Assembly: GCF_000234095.1 (NCBI RefSeq)
Contig: NZ_JH376799.1
Coordinates: 215,217 to 279,216 of the forward strand
DNA from: Centipeda infelix ATCC 43532
Lineage (GTDB): Bacteria > Bacillota > Negativicutes > Selenomonadales > Selenomonadaceae
Direction of reading: 5' to 3'
DNA length: 64,000 nt
Shown: piece by piece, positions 27,299-35,802 of the stretch
Layout of the letters: the number at the start of each line of letters is the position of its first letter
Numbering within the stretch: position 1 is the stretch's first letter
Position numbers and translations under genes: made by a program
The notes under the pieces: model-generated
What the model saw: the letters and a program-made list of their open reading frames with translations, nothing else
The model's database searches: none
What the model was told of the DNA's origin: nothing

Positions 27299-28081
27299 TT
27301 ACATATTCTCGCGAACCAAAACACGTTCGATCTGCGTCACACGGTGTCCCGAAGGGTCAATCTCCACGATCACAGCGGCATACTCCGCAGACCCTTCCGC
27401 CATCTCAAAACGAACAGGCATTCCCGTGCGGAATTTCTGAATCACAATATCCTTACGCACCCCGAGAATAGAGTCCTGCGGACCGACCATACCGAGATCC
27501 GTGATGTATGCCGTACCAGCCGGCAAAATACGCTCATCCGCCGTCTGCACATGTGTATGCGTCCCGACGACAATATCCGCACGCCCGTCCAGATGGTATC
27601 CCATAGCGAGTTTCTCCGAGGTGGTTTCGGCATGGAAGTCGAGCACAATGACATCTGCCTTCCCCTCGATCTCCGCGAGAATTTCATCCGCCTTTTGAAA
27701 GGGGCAGTCAAGTGCAGGCATAAAAGAGCGTCCCGAGAGGTTCAGCACGGCGACATTCGCCGCCTTGAACGGGAAGATGCAGTACCCCTTCCCCGGTGTC
27801 CCTTCGGGATAGTTCGCGGGACGCACGAGGAAAGGCTCATCGTCGATGAATGCAAAGACATCCTTCTTGTCCCAGACGTGATTGCCCGAGGTTACGACAT
27901 CCGCTCCACCTGCATAGAGTTCATCCAGAGCCTTGCGCGTGAAGCCCTTGCCGCCGGCAGCGTTTTCCCCGTTGACGATGACAACATCAATTCCGCGTTC
28001 CGTGCGCAGACGTGGGGTAATCGCACGAAAGGCACGCCGTCCCGCACGTCCGACAACGTCGCCGACCAACATGATGCGCAC
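27299..28081 (-). CDS. YmdB family metallophosphoesterase
   Basis: TIGR00282/YmdB phosphodiesterase of 260 residues, which in Bacillus hydrolyses 2',3'-cyclic nucleotides and influences motility versus biofilm gene expression. Metal ligands are in GDVVGR near the start, NGENAAGGKG, SGNHVWDKKD and GTHTHVQTAD. The start is GTG 28081 behind GGGGGAG; about 60 residues of the longest frame were discarded as a shadow of the previous gene. RNase Y and YmdB are neighbours in Bacillus too. Confidence 0.92.
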   Translation of the reverse strand: MRIMLVGDVVGRAGRRAFRAITPRLRTERGIDVVIVNGENAAGGKGFTRKALDELYAGGADVVTSGNHVWDKKDVFAFIDDEPFLVRPANYPEGTPGKGYCIFPFKAANVAVLNLSGRSFMPALDCPFQKADEILAEIEGKADVIVLDFHAETTSEKLAMGYHLDGRADIVVGTHTHVQTADERILPAGTAYITDLGMVGPQDSILGVRKDIVIQKFRTGMPVRFEMAEGSAEYAAVIVEIDPSGHRVTQIERVLVRENM

Positions 28082-28100
28082 AGTACTCCCCCCATTTTTC

Positions 28101-28655
28101 TTATCGGTTGTAGACAATGACCTGATCGCGTTCGCGGATGCCGACCAGGCGATCACGCAGAGGAATCTCCCGCACAGCAACGAGCATACGCTCAAGGGTC
28201 TCATGCTGGAGCATGCGGAACTCCGCATCCGGAGTCTCGCCTTCGTGCGTGTCAACGAGCAGATCCTCACCGAAGTGCTCCGTCAGGAGCTGTGCGATGA
28301 GATTCAGCTCCCGTTCCGAGAGCTCGTCCATGCGCCGTGCAAGATGCAGTATCGTGAGCGCATCATGCTGTTCATAGGAAAAATCCATCGCGCTCGCCAT
28401 ACTGCCCTCGATTACATGAAATGTCTCAATACTCTCCCCAAGAAGCACAGCAAATTTTTCGATTTCCTCCAAAGGAGGATGTGCACGTATGACAAAATCC
28501 ATCGTCAGAAAGCCCTCACGCGGGTCGTAGGAAACCGATTCAATCTCGGGAAAACAGACGAGTACGGAGGCGAGCAGTTGAACACCGGGGCGCGACTGCT
28601 CGCTTTTGGAACGGGAAGGGCGTCGTTCCACAATCTTTCGTAAAAAATCAAACAT
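28101..28655 (-). CDS. uncharacterised protein
   Basis: A 184-residue protein with no recognised domain. It starts MFDFLRKIVERRPSRSKSEQ (ATG 28655, chosen for the GGGAGG upstream), has a basic N-terminal segment and then a mixed alpha/beta acidic body with DFSYEQHDALTILHLARRM and ELNLIAQLLTEHFGED. No signal peptide or membrane helix is visible. It sits between the FIST-GGDEF gene and ymdB with short gaps on both sides, so it is likely co-transcribed with them. Confidence 0.7.
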   Translation of the reverse strand: MFDFLRKIVERRPSRSKSEQSRPGVQLLASVLVCFPEIESVSYDPREGFLTMDFVIRAHPPLEEIEKFAVLLGESIETFHVIEGSMASAMDFSYEQHDALTILHLARRMDELSERELNLIAQLLTEHFGEDLLVDTHEGETPDAEFRMLQHETLERMLVAVREIPLRDRLVGIRERDQVIVYNR

Positions 28656-28675
28656 AGCACCGCCTCCCACACATT

Positions 28676-30445
28676 CTATTCAACACTGCTGACACGCCCG
28701 AAGCCAAGCGCATACACCACGTTGCGCCCCGCCTTCTTCGCCTGATAGAGTGCCTCGTCGGCATTCTTGAAGAGCTTGAGCTCGTCGTCCTGCTCGAAAT
28801 CAAAGGCGGCTGCACCGACGCTAATCGTGACATTGCTGTCAAACGGCATCTTCGCCTCCTCTACCCTCCGGCGGATGCGCTCCCCGACCCTACCCGCGGC
28901 CGCGAGCGATGCCCCCTGGAGAATGATGAAGAACTCGTCTCCACCCCAACGGCAGCCCGCATCCGAGCCGCGGATCGTGTGGGAGATGGCATCCGCCACC
29001 GTGAGGATCACCTTGTCGCCCATGTCGTGTCCATAGGTATCGTTGACCCCCTTGAAGTGGTCGATGTCCATGAGGATAACCGCGAGCGGTGTTTTTTGAG
29101 CCTGAGAGAGCGCCACCGCCTCCTTCAGGAGACGCTCCATCTCGCGACGGTTCAGCAGATTCGTCAACGTATCGCGGCTTGCGAGCTGCGTAAGACGCTG
29201 ATTCGCCAGGTACAGCTCCGCCTCCGAGACACGGATGAAATGCGACATGAACGCGAGCATCCTTCGATTGTAGGAGAGATGTGCCACACGCTTGTCCTCC
29301 GGCGTGGCATCCTTGACGCAGTCCCCCTCTTCCTTCATTCCCACGAGCAGGACATTCAGATTTGCTGTAACAATGCGTCTGCCCGCACGCCGAACCTCAC
29401 CGAACATAAACGCGGTCGACGATGGGAAGCCCGCACACGGGCTCATCTCCGTCACAACATCCTCGCCGAGCAGAAGATAATGTCCGATGCACGCCGCTCC
29501 GAAAATTGCCTGTGGCGAGAATGCAGACATATCACGCGCGTTTTCCGCGGCCTTTGCAAGGATGCCGTAGGGATCCCCATAAGCAAGGCGGAACTTCATC
29601 CCCTGCTGCATCGGCAAACCAAAGTGCAGCTCTCCCGACTTCTCCTCGATCTTAAGTGGAACACGCGCTGAAACGGAGCCGTCCTCCTCCTCGAAACAGA
29701 GTGGAAAGAGTGCTGCATCTGCACCAAAATCGCCGTCACCTTTGATGCCGAAATAACGCTCATAGATCTTGCGCGGGACATCACCATCGAGTTCCGTGAC
29801 CGTACAGCCCTCGGCGCGCGTCGCAACAATTTCGCGTCCGAGTGTATTCCAGCCAAAATTTCGGGTGATGATCGTCTCCAGTTTTTCTCCATGAAATACA
29901 ACGGCGAGTATGCCGCATCGCATCTCCACGCCATCGACGAGGAGATATCCGTGTACATCCATGGCTGGTGCATCGGCAAACGCGCCAAAGACCTGAATGT
30001 GCTCATCCATTTCGGAAATTCCACCGAATATGTCGTCGATCTTTTCTACCAGACCGACCACGACGAACGCGACAGTCTTCGTATGCGGATGCGCCGCAAG
30101 AACGTGTTCAAATTGTTCCTGTGCCTCCGACGGGTTTTCGCTGACAACAAGAAAATCCACCTGCGATGCCTCAAACACCGTGAAGGTCAGCATGACCTTC
30201 TCCGTATCAAGGCGCAAATCCGCTATCTTGAGTGCACAGGTATATGCCAGAATCCGTGCATGCGGGAACAGCTCCCGCACAGCGTTCACCATACTCCTTG
30301 TCTTTTCAGCAGGTATCTCACAGGGAGCAGCGATTGTAATGAGAAGGGACTCCACATGCGGAATCCGATCCAGTTTTTCCTTCGCCTGTTCCGCCTTGCA
30401 CTGCGCATCGGCAGTCCCGGAAACAATATAGGTCAGCTGCTGCAT
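28676..30445 (-). CDS. FIST domain-GGDEF diguanylate cyclase
   Basis: Predicted cytosolic sensor enzyme of 589 residues. The N-terminal two-thirds is a FIST_N/FIST_C sensor module (TKTVAFVVVGLVEKIDDIFGG, FGAACIGHYLLLGED, SPCAGFPSSTAFMFGE), a domain thought to bind small ligands such as amino acids. The C-terminal GGDEF domain has an intact GGDEF at about 502-506. A product-inhibition I-site, RGSD, lies exactly five residues before it, so cyclic-di-GMP synthesis with feedback is expected. ATG 30445 behind AAGGAG was chosen. It follows rny after a strong hairpin. A PilZ receptor is encoded in the motility block. Confidence 0.9.
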   Translation of the reverse strand: MQQLTYIVSGTADAQCKAEQAKEKLDRIPHVESLLITIAAPCEIPAEKTRSMVNAVRELFPHARILAYTCALKIADLRLDTEKVMLTFTVFEASQVDFLVVSENPSEAQEQFEHVLAAHPHTKTVAFVVVGLVEKIDDIFGGISEMDEHIQVFGAFADAPAMDVHGYLLVDGVEMRCGILAVVFHGEKLETIITRNFGWNTLGREIVATRAEGCTVTELDGDVPRKIYERYFGIKGDGDFGADAALFPLCFEEEDGSVSARVPLKIEEKSGELHFGLPMQQGMKFRLAYGDPYGILAKAAENARDMSAFSPQAIFGAACIGHYLLLGEDVVTEMSPCAGFPSSTAFMFGEVRRAGRRIVTANLNVLLVGMKEEGDCVKDATPEDKRVAHLSYNRRMLAFMSHFIRVSEAELYLANQRLTQLASRDTLTNLLNRREMERLLKEAVALSQAQKTPLAVILMDIDHFKGVNDTYGHDMGDKVILTVADAISHTIRGSDAGCRWGGDEFFIILQGASLAAAGRVGERIRRRVEEAKMPFDSNVTISVGAAAFDFEQDDELKLFKNADEALYQAKKAGRNVVYALGFGRVSSVE

Positions 30446-30518
30446 GATGCACTCCTTATTGAACACCGGGCAAATCCGCCTCTCCCCTACGGATGTTGTC
30501 CATCTCCCATATTTCCCA

Positions 30519-30546
30519 CAAATAGGGGGCACACGCCCCCTATTTG
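30519..30546. other. perfect 12-bp hairpin between rny and the cyclase gene
   Basis: CAAATAGGGGGC (30519-30530), loop ACAC, and its exact reverse complement (30535-30546). On the minus strand it is followed by TGGGAAATATG, so it is not a standard terminator for rny. On the plus strand TAGATTTTTTG follows. It may be an mRNA processing or stability element. Confidence 0.6.
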
Positions 30547-30570
30547 TAGATTTTTTGTAGATTTCTTCCC

Positions 30571-32115
30571 TTACTTCGCATAATCGACAACGCGTGTCTC
30601 GCGGATCACGGTTGCCTTGATCTGCCCCGGGTACTCAAGATCACCCTCGATCTTCTTCACAATGTCATGGACGAGCACTGCAGCCCCCGCATCGTCCACC
30701 TTGTCCGGCTTGACCATAACGCGGATCTCGCGTCCTGCCTGGATGGCGAAGCAACGCTCCACCCCATCGAACGACTCCGCAATCTCCTCAAGCGCCTTAA
30801 GACGCTTGATGTAGGATTCGAGACTCTCGCGCCGCGCACCGGGACGTGCTGCCGAAACTGCGTCTGCCGCAGCGACGAGCACCGCCTCGATCGTCGTCGC
30901 CTCCACATCACCATGATGGGACTCGATGATGTTGATCACTTCCTTGGATTCGCGATACTTGCGAGCGAGATCCGCACCCACCGTGACATGAGGCCCCTCG
31001 ACCTCGTGGCTGACTGCTTTGCCAATGTCATGGAGAAGGCCGCCGCGCTTGGCAAGCATGACGTCGCAGTCGAGTTCCGCCGCCATGAGCCCTGCGAGGT
31101 GTGCGACCTCGATGGAGTGCGCGAGCACGTTTTGCCCGTAGCTCGTACGATAGCGCATACGTCCGAGGAGACGCACGAGCTCCGGATGGATGCCGTGCAC
31201 CCCCGTCTCGAACGTCGCCTGTTCGCCCGCCTCCTTGATCCGCTGGTCGACCTCACGGCGCGCCTTCTCGATCATCTCCTCGATGCGTGCGGGATGGATG
31301 CGCCCGTCCTGAATCAGCTTTTCAAGCGCGATGCGTGCAATCTCACGCCGTACAGGGTCAAATCCCGAGAGGATGACCGCCTCCGGTGTATCGTCAATGA
31401 TGAGATCGATGCCCGTCAGGGTTTCGAGCGTGCGGATGTTCCGCCCCTCGCGCCCGATGATGCGCCCCTTCATCTCATCGTTCGGCAGAGCGACAACCGA
31501 GACCGTTGTCTCCGCCACATGATCGGCGGCACACCGCTGAATTGCAACGCTCAGAATCTCGCGTGCTGTCTTGTCCGCCTCGTCCTTCGTCTGCTGGATG
31601 TACTCCTTGATCTTGCGCGCTTTCTCGTGCTTGAGTTCCTCCTCCGCCTCCGCCATAAGGACCGTGCGTGCCTCCTCCGACGTAAGTCCTGAGATGCGCT
31701 CAAGCTCCTGCTTCTGACTCTCGTAGAGAGCTGTCACCTCCGCCTGCGTCTTATCGATACGCGCTTCCTTACGCTGCAGCCCCTCTTCCTTCTTCTCGAT
31801 GGATTCGAGCTTGCGATCGAGGTTTTCCTCCTTTTGAATCGCACGACGCTCCAGACGCTGAATCTCGCTGCGCCGCTCCTTTGAGTCACGCTCAAACTCC
31901 TGCCGCTGACGTTGGATCTCCTCCTTCGCCTCGAGCAGTGCTTCCTTCTGCTTTGTCTCCGCCCTCTTGCCGGCCTCTTCGACAATGCGCTTTGCTTCCT
32001 CCTCGGCTGATCCTATCTGAGCCTCCGCCGTGCGCCTCCGTGCGACATAGCCCGCAGCAGCGCCAACAGCGACAGCAAAAATTACCATGAGTAATTCAGT
32101 AATAATAACGGCCAC
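30571..32115 (-). CDS. rny: ribonuclease Y
   Basis: Membrane-anchored endoribonuclease that initiates mRNA decay in many Firmicutes. The 514-residue frame shows an N-terminal membrane helix and a long Glu/Lys/Arg coiled coil (about 35-180). A KH domain follows with [15 protein letters not shown], then an HD domain with the catalytic HD in [15 protein letters not shown]. The GTG at 32115 overlaps the AGGAGG ribosome-binding site and cannot be well used. ATT at 32106 has ideal spacing and ATG 32088 is a further option, so the start is unsettled. A consensus promoter lies 45 bases upstream. Confidence 0.95.
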   Translation of the reverse strand: MAVIITELLMVIFAVAVGAAAGYVARRRTAEAQIGSAEEEAKRIVEEAGKRAETKQKEALLEAKEEIQRQRQEFERDSKERRSEIQRLERRAIQKEENLDRKLESIEKKEEGLQRKEARIDKTQAEVTALYESQKQELERISGLTSEEARTVLMAEAEEELKHEKARKIKEYIQQTKDEADKTAREILSVAIQRCAADHVAETTVSVVALPNDEMKGRIIGREGRNIRTLETLTGIDLIIDDTPEAVILSGFDPVRREIARIALEKLIQDGRIHPARIEEMIEKARREVDQRIKEAGEQATFETGVHGIHPELVRLLGRMRYRTSYGQNVLAHSIEVAHLAGLMAAELDCDVMLAKRGGLLHDIGKAVSHEVEGPHVTVGADLARKYRESKEVINIIESHHGDVEATTIEAVLVAAADAVSAARPGARRESLESYIKRLKALEEIAESFDGVERCFAIQAGREIRVMVKPDKVDDAGAAVLVHDIVKKIEGDLEYPGQIKATVIRETRVVDYAK

Positions 32116-32159
32116 CTCCTCATTGTGTGATTCAAAATAGCAATAGAATACTTCTATTC

Positions 32160-32188
32160 ATTTTAATGTTTTTTCGCTATAGTGTCAA
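32160..32188 (-). promoter_or_regulatory. rny promoter
   Basis: Minus-strand consensus TTGACA (32183-32188), 17 bases, TAAAAT (32160-32165). Confidence 0.8.
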
Positions 32189-32265
32189 GAATTCTGTGTG
32201 AGATGGATACCGCTTCATGAACATACAATTTTCATATTCACTGCTGTTTTATAACCCCACATCCA

Positions 32266-32294
32266 TAGACGAATCCATCCGATGCAAATATAAT
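32266..32294 (+). promoter_or_regulatory. promoter of the M48 protease gene
   Basis: TAGACG (32266-32271), 17 bases, consensus TATAAT (32289-32294), upstream of the plus-strand ATG at 32327 and divergent from the rny promoter. Confidence 0.6.
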
Positions 32295-32326
32295 ATGTTC
32301 ATAGCTTCATGGGACAAGGAGGAACT

Positions 32327-33400
32327 ATGACTCGAAAAAAATGGATGCGGCGCAGCATTGCACTCACGCTGTCCGCCGCACTGATAACAGGGCTCTCTGC
32401 GCCGCCTGCCATCGCAGAGGCAAGTACGGAAAGCATCATCGGCGCGGTCATCGGTGGAGCGGTCGCGGCAAATGAGATGAACGCGCAGATCAAGTACTAC
32501 AACACCACCGAGGAGGGGCGGCAGGCACTCTTTGAAGAGCTCCAAGAAAAATATGGTGTCTACTACCGCTACGATCTGAACAGTCAACTTGACCGCATCT
32601 TTACGAACCTCACGGCGGCAATCGGCTCGATGGATGCCACCATTTATGACCGCCCATATAATTATTTCATCAACCGAGAAGACAGCTTCAATGCTTTCTG
32701 CACACTCGGGCATAATATGAGCATCAATGTCGGGCTCTACAGCTATCTCTCGAACGAGGACGAAATCGCCGTAGTCCTTGCACACGAGATGGGACACGGT
32801 CAGAAGGATCACCCTGCAAAGGGCATGAAACGTTCGCTCGGTCCTGCCGTTCTCGCAAGTGCGACGGGCACGGTACTCGGCGCAATTGCCGCAAATATTT
32901 GGAGTGGGCAGGGGCTCACGAAACCGATGGAATGGGAGGCGGACAATCTCGCCTTTGAATACATCGCCCGCTCCCCCTACAATCCCGGTGCGACCGCCGC
33001 TGTGTGGCAGCGTCTCATCGATCTCACGGGCAACAACGCTGCCGACGCGTTCTCGGTTATGACGGGTGCCGCCGACCATCCGTCGAACGCCGCGCGCCGC
33101 GACAACTATGCGAAGAAGCTGACCGCGATGAGCGGCGGCACGGTCACAGTCGAGGACGGCGTTGTCTATGTGAACAAGAAAAAATTATTGATCCCCGCCG
33201 CTGCCGGCGGTATGAGCTCTGCCGAACGCGCCTACTTCGTCATGGGCAATCTCGCGGCAGCCTACAGGAATGGTCACGCTGCCAAGGAGGCCTATGTGGA
33301 CGGACGCACGGTCATGCTCGGCCTGCAGCCCATCGTGAGCTGTACGGGGAACGATGCCGACCCTGCCGAGATCGCGGCGTTACTGAACCGCATAAAATAG
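32327..33400 (+). CDS. M48 family metalloprotease (secreted)
   Basis: The only plus-strand protein gene recognised. The product of 357 residues begins with a basic, hydrophobic signal peptide (cleavage near PAIAEAS). A zinc-protease domain follows, with HEMGH in VVLAHEMGHGQKDHP and the third ligand in MEWEADNLAFEY. These are marks of the BepA/LoiP-like periplasmic M48 proteases, which handle misfolded envelope proteins. The C-terminal third is a small unassigned domain. ATG 32327 with AAGGAGG was preferred to an ATG six codons earlier. It is monocistronic between its own promoter and a bidirectional terminator. Confidence 0.9.
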   Translation: MTRKKWMRRSIALTLSAALITGLSAPPAIAEASTESIIGAVIGGAVAANEMNAQIKYYNTTEEGRQALFEELQEKYGVYYRYDLNSQLDRIFTNLTAAIGSMDATIYDRPYNYFINREDSFNAFCTLGHNMSINVGLYSYLSNEDEIAVVLAHEMGHGQKDHPAKGMKRSLGPAVLASATGTVLGAIAANIWSGQGLTKPMEWEADNLAFEYIARSPYNPGATAAVWQRLIDLTGNNAADAFSVMTGAADHPSNAARRDNYAKKLTAMSGGTVTVEDGVVYVNKKKLLIPAAAGGMSSAERAYFVMGNLAAAYRNGHAAKEAYVDGRTVMLGLQPIVSCTGNDADPAEIAALLNRIK

Positions 33401-33444
33401 AAAACGGGGCTGCACCACATGTTACAGCCATGTATGCTTCACGC

Positions 33445-33494
33445 AAAAAAATCGGGATGCACCACACAATGCGGTGTATCCCGATTCTTTTATC
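33445..33494. terminator. bidirectional terminator
   Basis: A 13-bp stem (33451-33463 with 33473-33485, one G-U pair). TCTTTTAT follows on the plus strand, ending the M48 transcript. TTTTTTT follows on the minus strand, ending the NfeD-FloA transcript. Confidence 0.9.
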
Positions 33495-33948
33495 TCTGTG
33501 GAAATCTGCGCAGTGCGCGTGGCTTGCCAAGCACCTCGGCAAGGACGACCGCCTGTGCCATTGTATCCGCTGTCAGCTGCGGCAGCAGGGGAGACGGCGT
33601 TCGTGTGGCAGTGTGCGCCGGCGTTCTCGCTGTCTGCACCTCCTCTGCCGCAAAACGCGCAGCACGCTCCTCGCGCGCACGCTTGACACGCTGCGCCTCC
33701 TTGCGCGCCTCTTCCCATTTGCTGCGCAGCTCCTGCGCACGCAGCACCTCCGCGTCGACCGTAACCTGCACGTCGGAGGGAATCCCGCGCAGCGGCGGAA
33801 TCTCAAATGTCGCGTTCTGCGCCGTTCGCTTCTTTGGACGCGGGATGTCCTGCGGCATGGTCGGCGGCGGCACCTTCTTCTTGCCGCGCACACGATCGTC
33901 AAAGACAGCAATCGCTACCGCAACGGCGATGACAATGAGGTATTCCAT
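33490..33948 (-). CDS. membrane-anchored hypothetical protein in the FloA-NfeD operon
   Basis: A 152-residue protein with an N-terminal hydrophobic segment (about 3-16), a basic/proline-rich stretch (RGKKKVPPPTMPQDIPRPKK) and an Arg/Glu/Ala-rich helical body that could form a coiled coil. It ends with a Thr/Pro-rich tail. No family is recognised. It lies 10 bases after floA and is the last gene before the terminator, so it may be an accessory of the FloA membrane microdomain system; this rests on position only. Confidence 0.65.
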   Translation of the reverse strand: MEYLIVIAVAVAIAVFDDRVRGKKKVPPPTMPQDIPRPKKRTAQNATFEIPPLRGIPSDVQVTVDAEVLRAQELRSKWEEARKEAQRVKRAREERAARFAAEEVQTARTPAHTATRTPSPLLPQLTADTMAQAVVLAEVLGKPRALRRFPQR

Positions 33949-33958
33949 ACCGCATTCC

Positions 33959-34957
33959 TCACTTTACCGGCGGTGTCGGATGCTTTTCATCCGCCTTCCC
34001 CGATGCGCTGATGGCATGTCGCATATCGGTGTCGGACTGGATATTGTTCAGCTGATAGTAGTCCATCACGCCGAGTTTGCCCTCGCGCAATGCCTGTGCC
34101 ATCGCGTGCGGCACTTCGGACTGTGCCTCGACAACCTTTGCCTCCATCTCCTGCGTGTACGCCTTCATCTCCTGCTCGCGCGCAACCGCCATGGCACGGC
34201 GTTCCTCTGCCTTTGCCTGTGCAATGCGCTTATCCGCCTCCGCCTGATCAGTCTGGAGCTCCGCGCCGATGTTGCGCCCGACATCCACGTCCGCAATGTC
34301 GATGGAAAGAATCTCAAACGCTGTGCCCGCATCAAGGCCCTTGCCGAGCACCGTCTTCGAGATGTCGTCGGGGTTTGCAAGCACGTCCGTGTGGCTCTGC
34401 GAGGAGCCGACCGTCGTGACAATGCCCTCACCGACACGGGCGATGATTGTCGGTTCACCCGCACCGCCAACGAGGCGGTCGATGTTCGCACGCACCGTAA
34501 CGCGTGCCTTGATCTTGAGTTCGATGCCGTTTGCCGCGACAGCGGACACAATCGGTGTCTCAATGACCTTCGGATTGACGCTCATCTGCACGGCATCAAG
34601 CACATCGCGCCCCGCGAGATCAATCGCTGCCGCACGCTCGAACGGCAGGGCGATCTGTGCACGATGGGATGCGATCAGCGCATCGACCACCTTATCCACA
34701 TTGCCGCCCGCGAGATAGTGTGCCTCGAGCTGATTGACGCTCACGTCAAGTCCTGCCTTGTTCGCCTTGATGAGCGGCAGGACAATGCGGCTCGGCGGAA
34801 CACGGCGCAGACGCATACCGATGAGCGACATGATGCTCACCGAGACATTTGCCGAGATGGCGGACACCCAGAGCCCGAGCGGCACAAAGTGCAGGAAAAT
34901 CGACACGGCGAGAATGACAATGACAATGAGGAATGCTCCCCCAAACAGTGTTCCCAT
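33959..34957 (-). CDS. floA: flotillin-like protein FloA
   Basis: SPFH-type scaffold of functional membrane microdomains; 332 residues. An N-terminal membrane hairpin lies at about 5-50. The FloA/YqfA sequences [40 protein letters not shown] and [28 protein letters not shown]-type repeats are seen, with an Ala/Glu-rich coiled coil at the end. It lies downstream of an NfeD gene, the conserved partner. Confidence 0.95.
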   Translation of the reverse strand: MGTLFGGAFLIVIVILAVSIFLHFVPLGLWVSAISANVSVSIMSLIGMRLRRVPPSRIVLPLIKANKAGLDVSVNQLEAHYLAGGNVDKVVDALIASHRAQIALPFERAAAIDLAGRDVLDAVQMSVNPKVIETPIVSAVAANGIELKIKARVTVRANIDRLVGGAGEPTIIARVGEGIVTTVGSSQSHTDVLANPDDISKTVLGKGLDAGTAFEILSIDIADVDVGRNIGAELQTDQAEADKRIAQAKAEERRAMAVAREQEMKAYTQEMEAKVVEAQSEVPHAMAQALREGKLGVMDYYQLNNIQSDTDMRHAISASGKADEKHPTPPVK

Positions 34958-34989
34958 AAGAACCTCCTAACAACTTCCACCAAACGGCA

Positions 34990-35622
34990 CTATGCCTCGC
35001 GCACGACGACGCGGCTGCCGTTCACGGACAGAACAACAATGCTTTTTCCCTTTTGAATAAACGCGCCCTCAGAGATCACATCCACGGGACGGCCATCAAT
35101 GCGTGCCGTACCCGAGGGACGCAGCTCTGTGAGCACCTCGCCCGTCTTCCCCACAAGTTCCGCCTGCTCCGCCGCGCTCACATAGCCCTCCTCCGTGCGT
35201 GAACTCTTTTGCAGGACAATCTTGTTCCAGAGCCTGCTCGACGGCAGACGCGAGACAATCAGCAAAAAGAGCACAATCGAAATTACGAGAGCGATCCCAA
35301 GTGCCGCAAGCGCACCGATATCTCCACCAAGTGCAAGCACGATACTGTAGAGCATCGCCGCGACGCCAAGCCCCGCGAGCAGTCCCACCGTCGGCAGCAG
35401 GATCTCCACGATAATCATCAGGACGCCCGCGAGAAAGACTGCAATGTGATAGAGCTCGATTAGTCCACGCGTGTACTGGCTGCCCCAGAACACCGCCGCT
35501 GCAACAATGCCGAGCAGCACGCCAACACCGAGCCCGCCCGTCTTGATCTCCACCATGATGGAGAGAAACATGACAGCGAGCAAGAGAACTTGCAGAACAG
35601 AATTATCTACGACCAGATTCAC
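34990..35622 (-). CDS. NfeD family membrane protein
   Basis: A 210-residue partner of flotillins, with four to five membrane helices in the first 130 residues and a soluble OB-fold NfeD domain at the C-terminus (GKTGEVLTELRPSGTARIDG and KSIVVLSVNGSRVVV). It lacks the N-terminal protease domain of long NfeD proteins. The GTG start follows AGGAGGAGGG. It is followed by floA and lies downstream of tRNA-Pro. Confidence 0.92.
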   Translation of the reverse strand: MNLVVDNSVLQVLLLAVMFLSIMVEIKTGGLGVGVLLGIVAAAVFWGSQYTRGLIELYHIAVFLAGVLMIIVEILLPTVGLLAGLGVAAMLYSIVLALGGDIGALAALGIALVISIVLFLLIVSRLPSSRLWNKIVLQKSSRTEEGYVSAAEQAELVGKTGEVLTELRPSGTARIDGRPVDVISEGAFIQKGKSIVVLSVNGSRVVVREA

Positions 35623-35643
35623 AAGATCCCTCCTCCTTACGCG

Positions 35644-35672
35644 AAAAACCTCCGCGCTCTCGCGCGGAGGTT
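35644..35672 (-). terminator. terminator after tRNA-Pro
   Basis: An 11-bp GC-rich stem (35647-35657 with 35662-35672) with loop TCTC, followed on the minus strand by TTTCGC. It lies between the tRNA and the NfeD gene. Confidence 0.85.
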
Positions 35673-35686
35673 CCTATGCCGAAGAA

Positions 35687-35763
35687 TGGTCGGAACGACG
35701 AGATTTGAACTCACGACCTCTTCCACCCCAAGGAAGCGCTCTACCAAGCTGAGCTACGTCCCG
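35687..35763 (-). tRNA. tRNA-Pro (GGG anticodon)
   Basis: A 77-base cloverleaf with CCA encoded. The acceptor stem is CGGGACG/CGTTCCG with one G-U pair. The D-arm is GCTC/GAGC. The anticodon stem CTTCC/GGAAG encloses loop TTGGGGT, giving anticodon GGG. The T-arm contains GTTCAAATC. It has its own consensus promoter and terminator. Confidence 0.95.
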
Positions 35764-35773
35764 AACAAGTGGT

Positions 35774-35802
35774 ATTATACCTAGCTTTTATCGTTTTGTC
35801 AA
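35774..35802 (-). promoter_or_regulatory. consensus promoter of tRNA-Pro
   Basis: Minus-strand TTGACA (35797-35802), 17 bases, TATAAT (35774-35779): full consensus in both boxes. The -35 overlaps the stop of the preceding gene. Confidence 0.92.
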
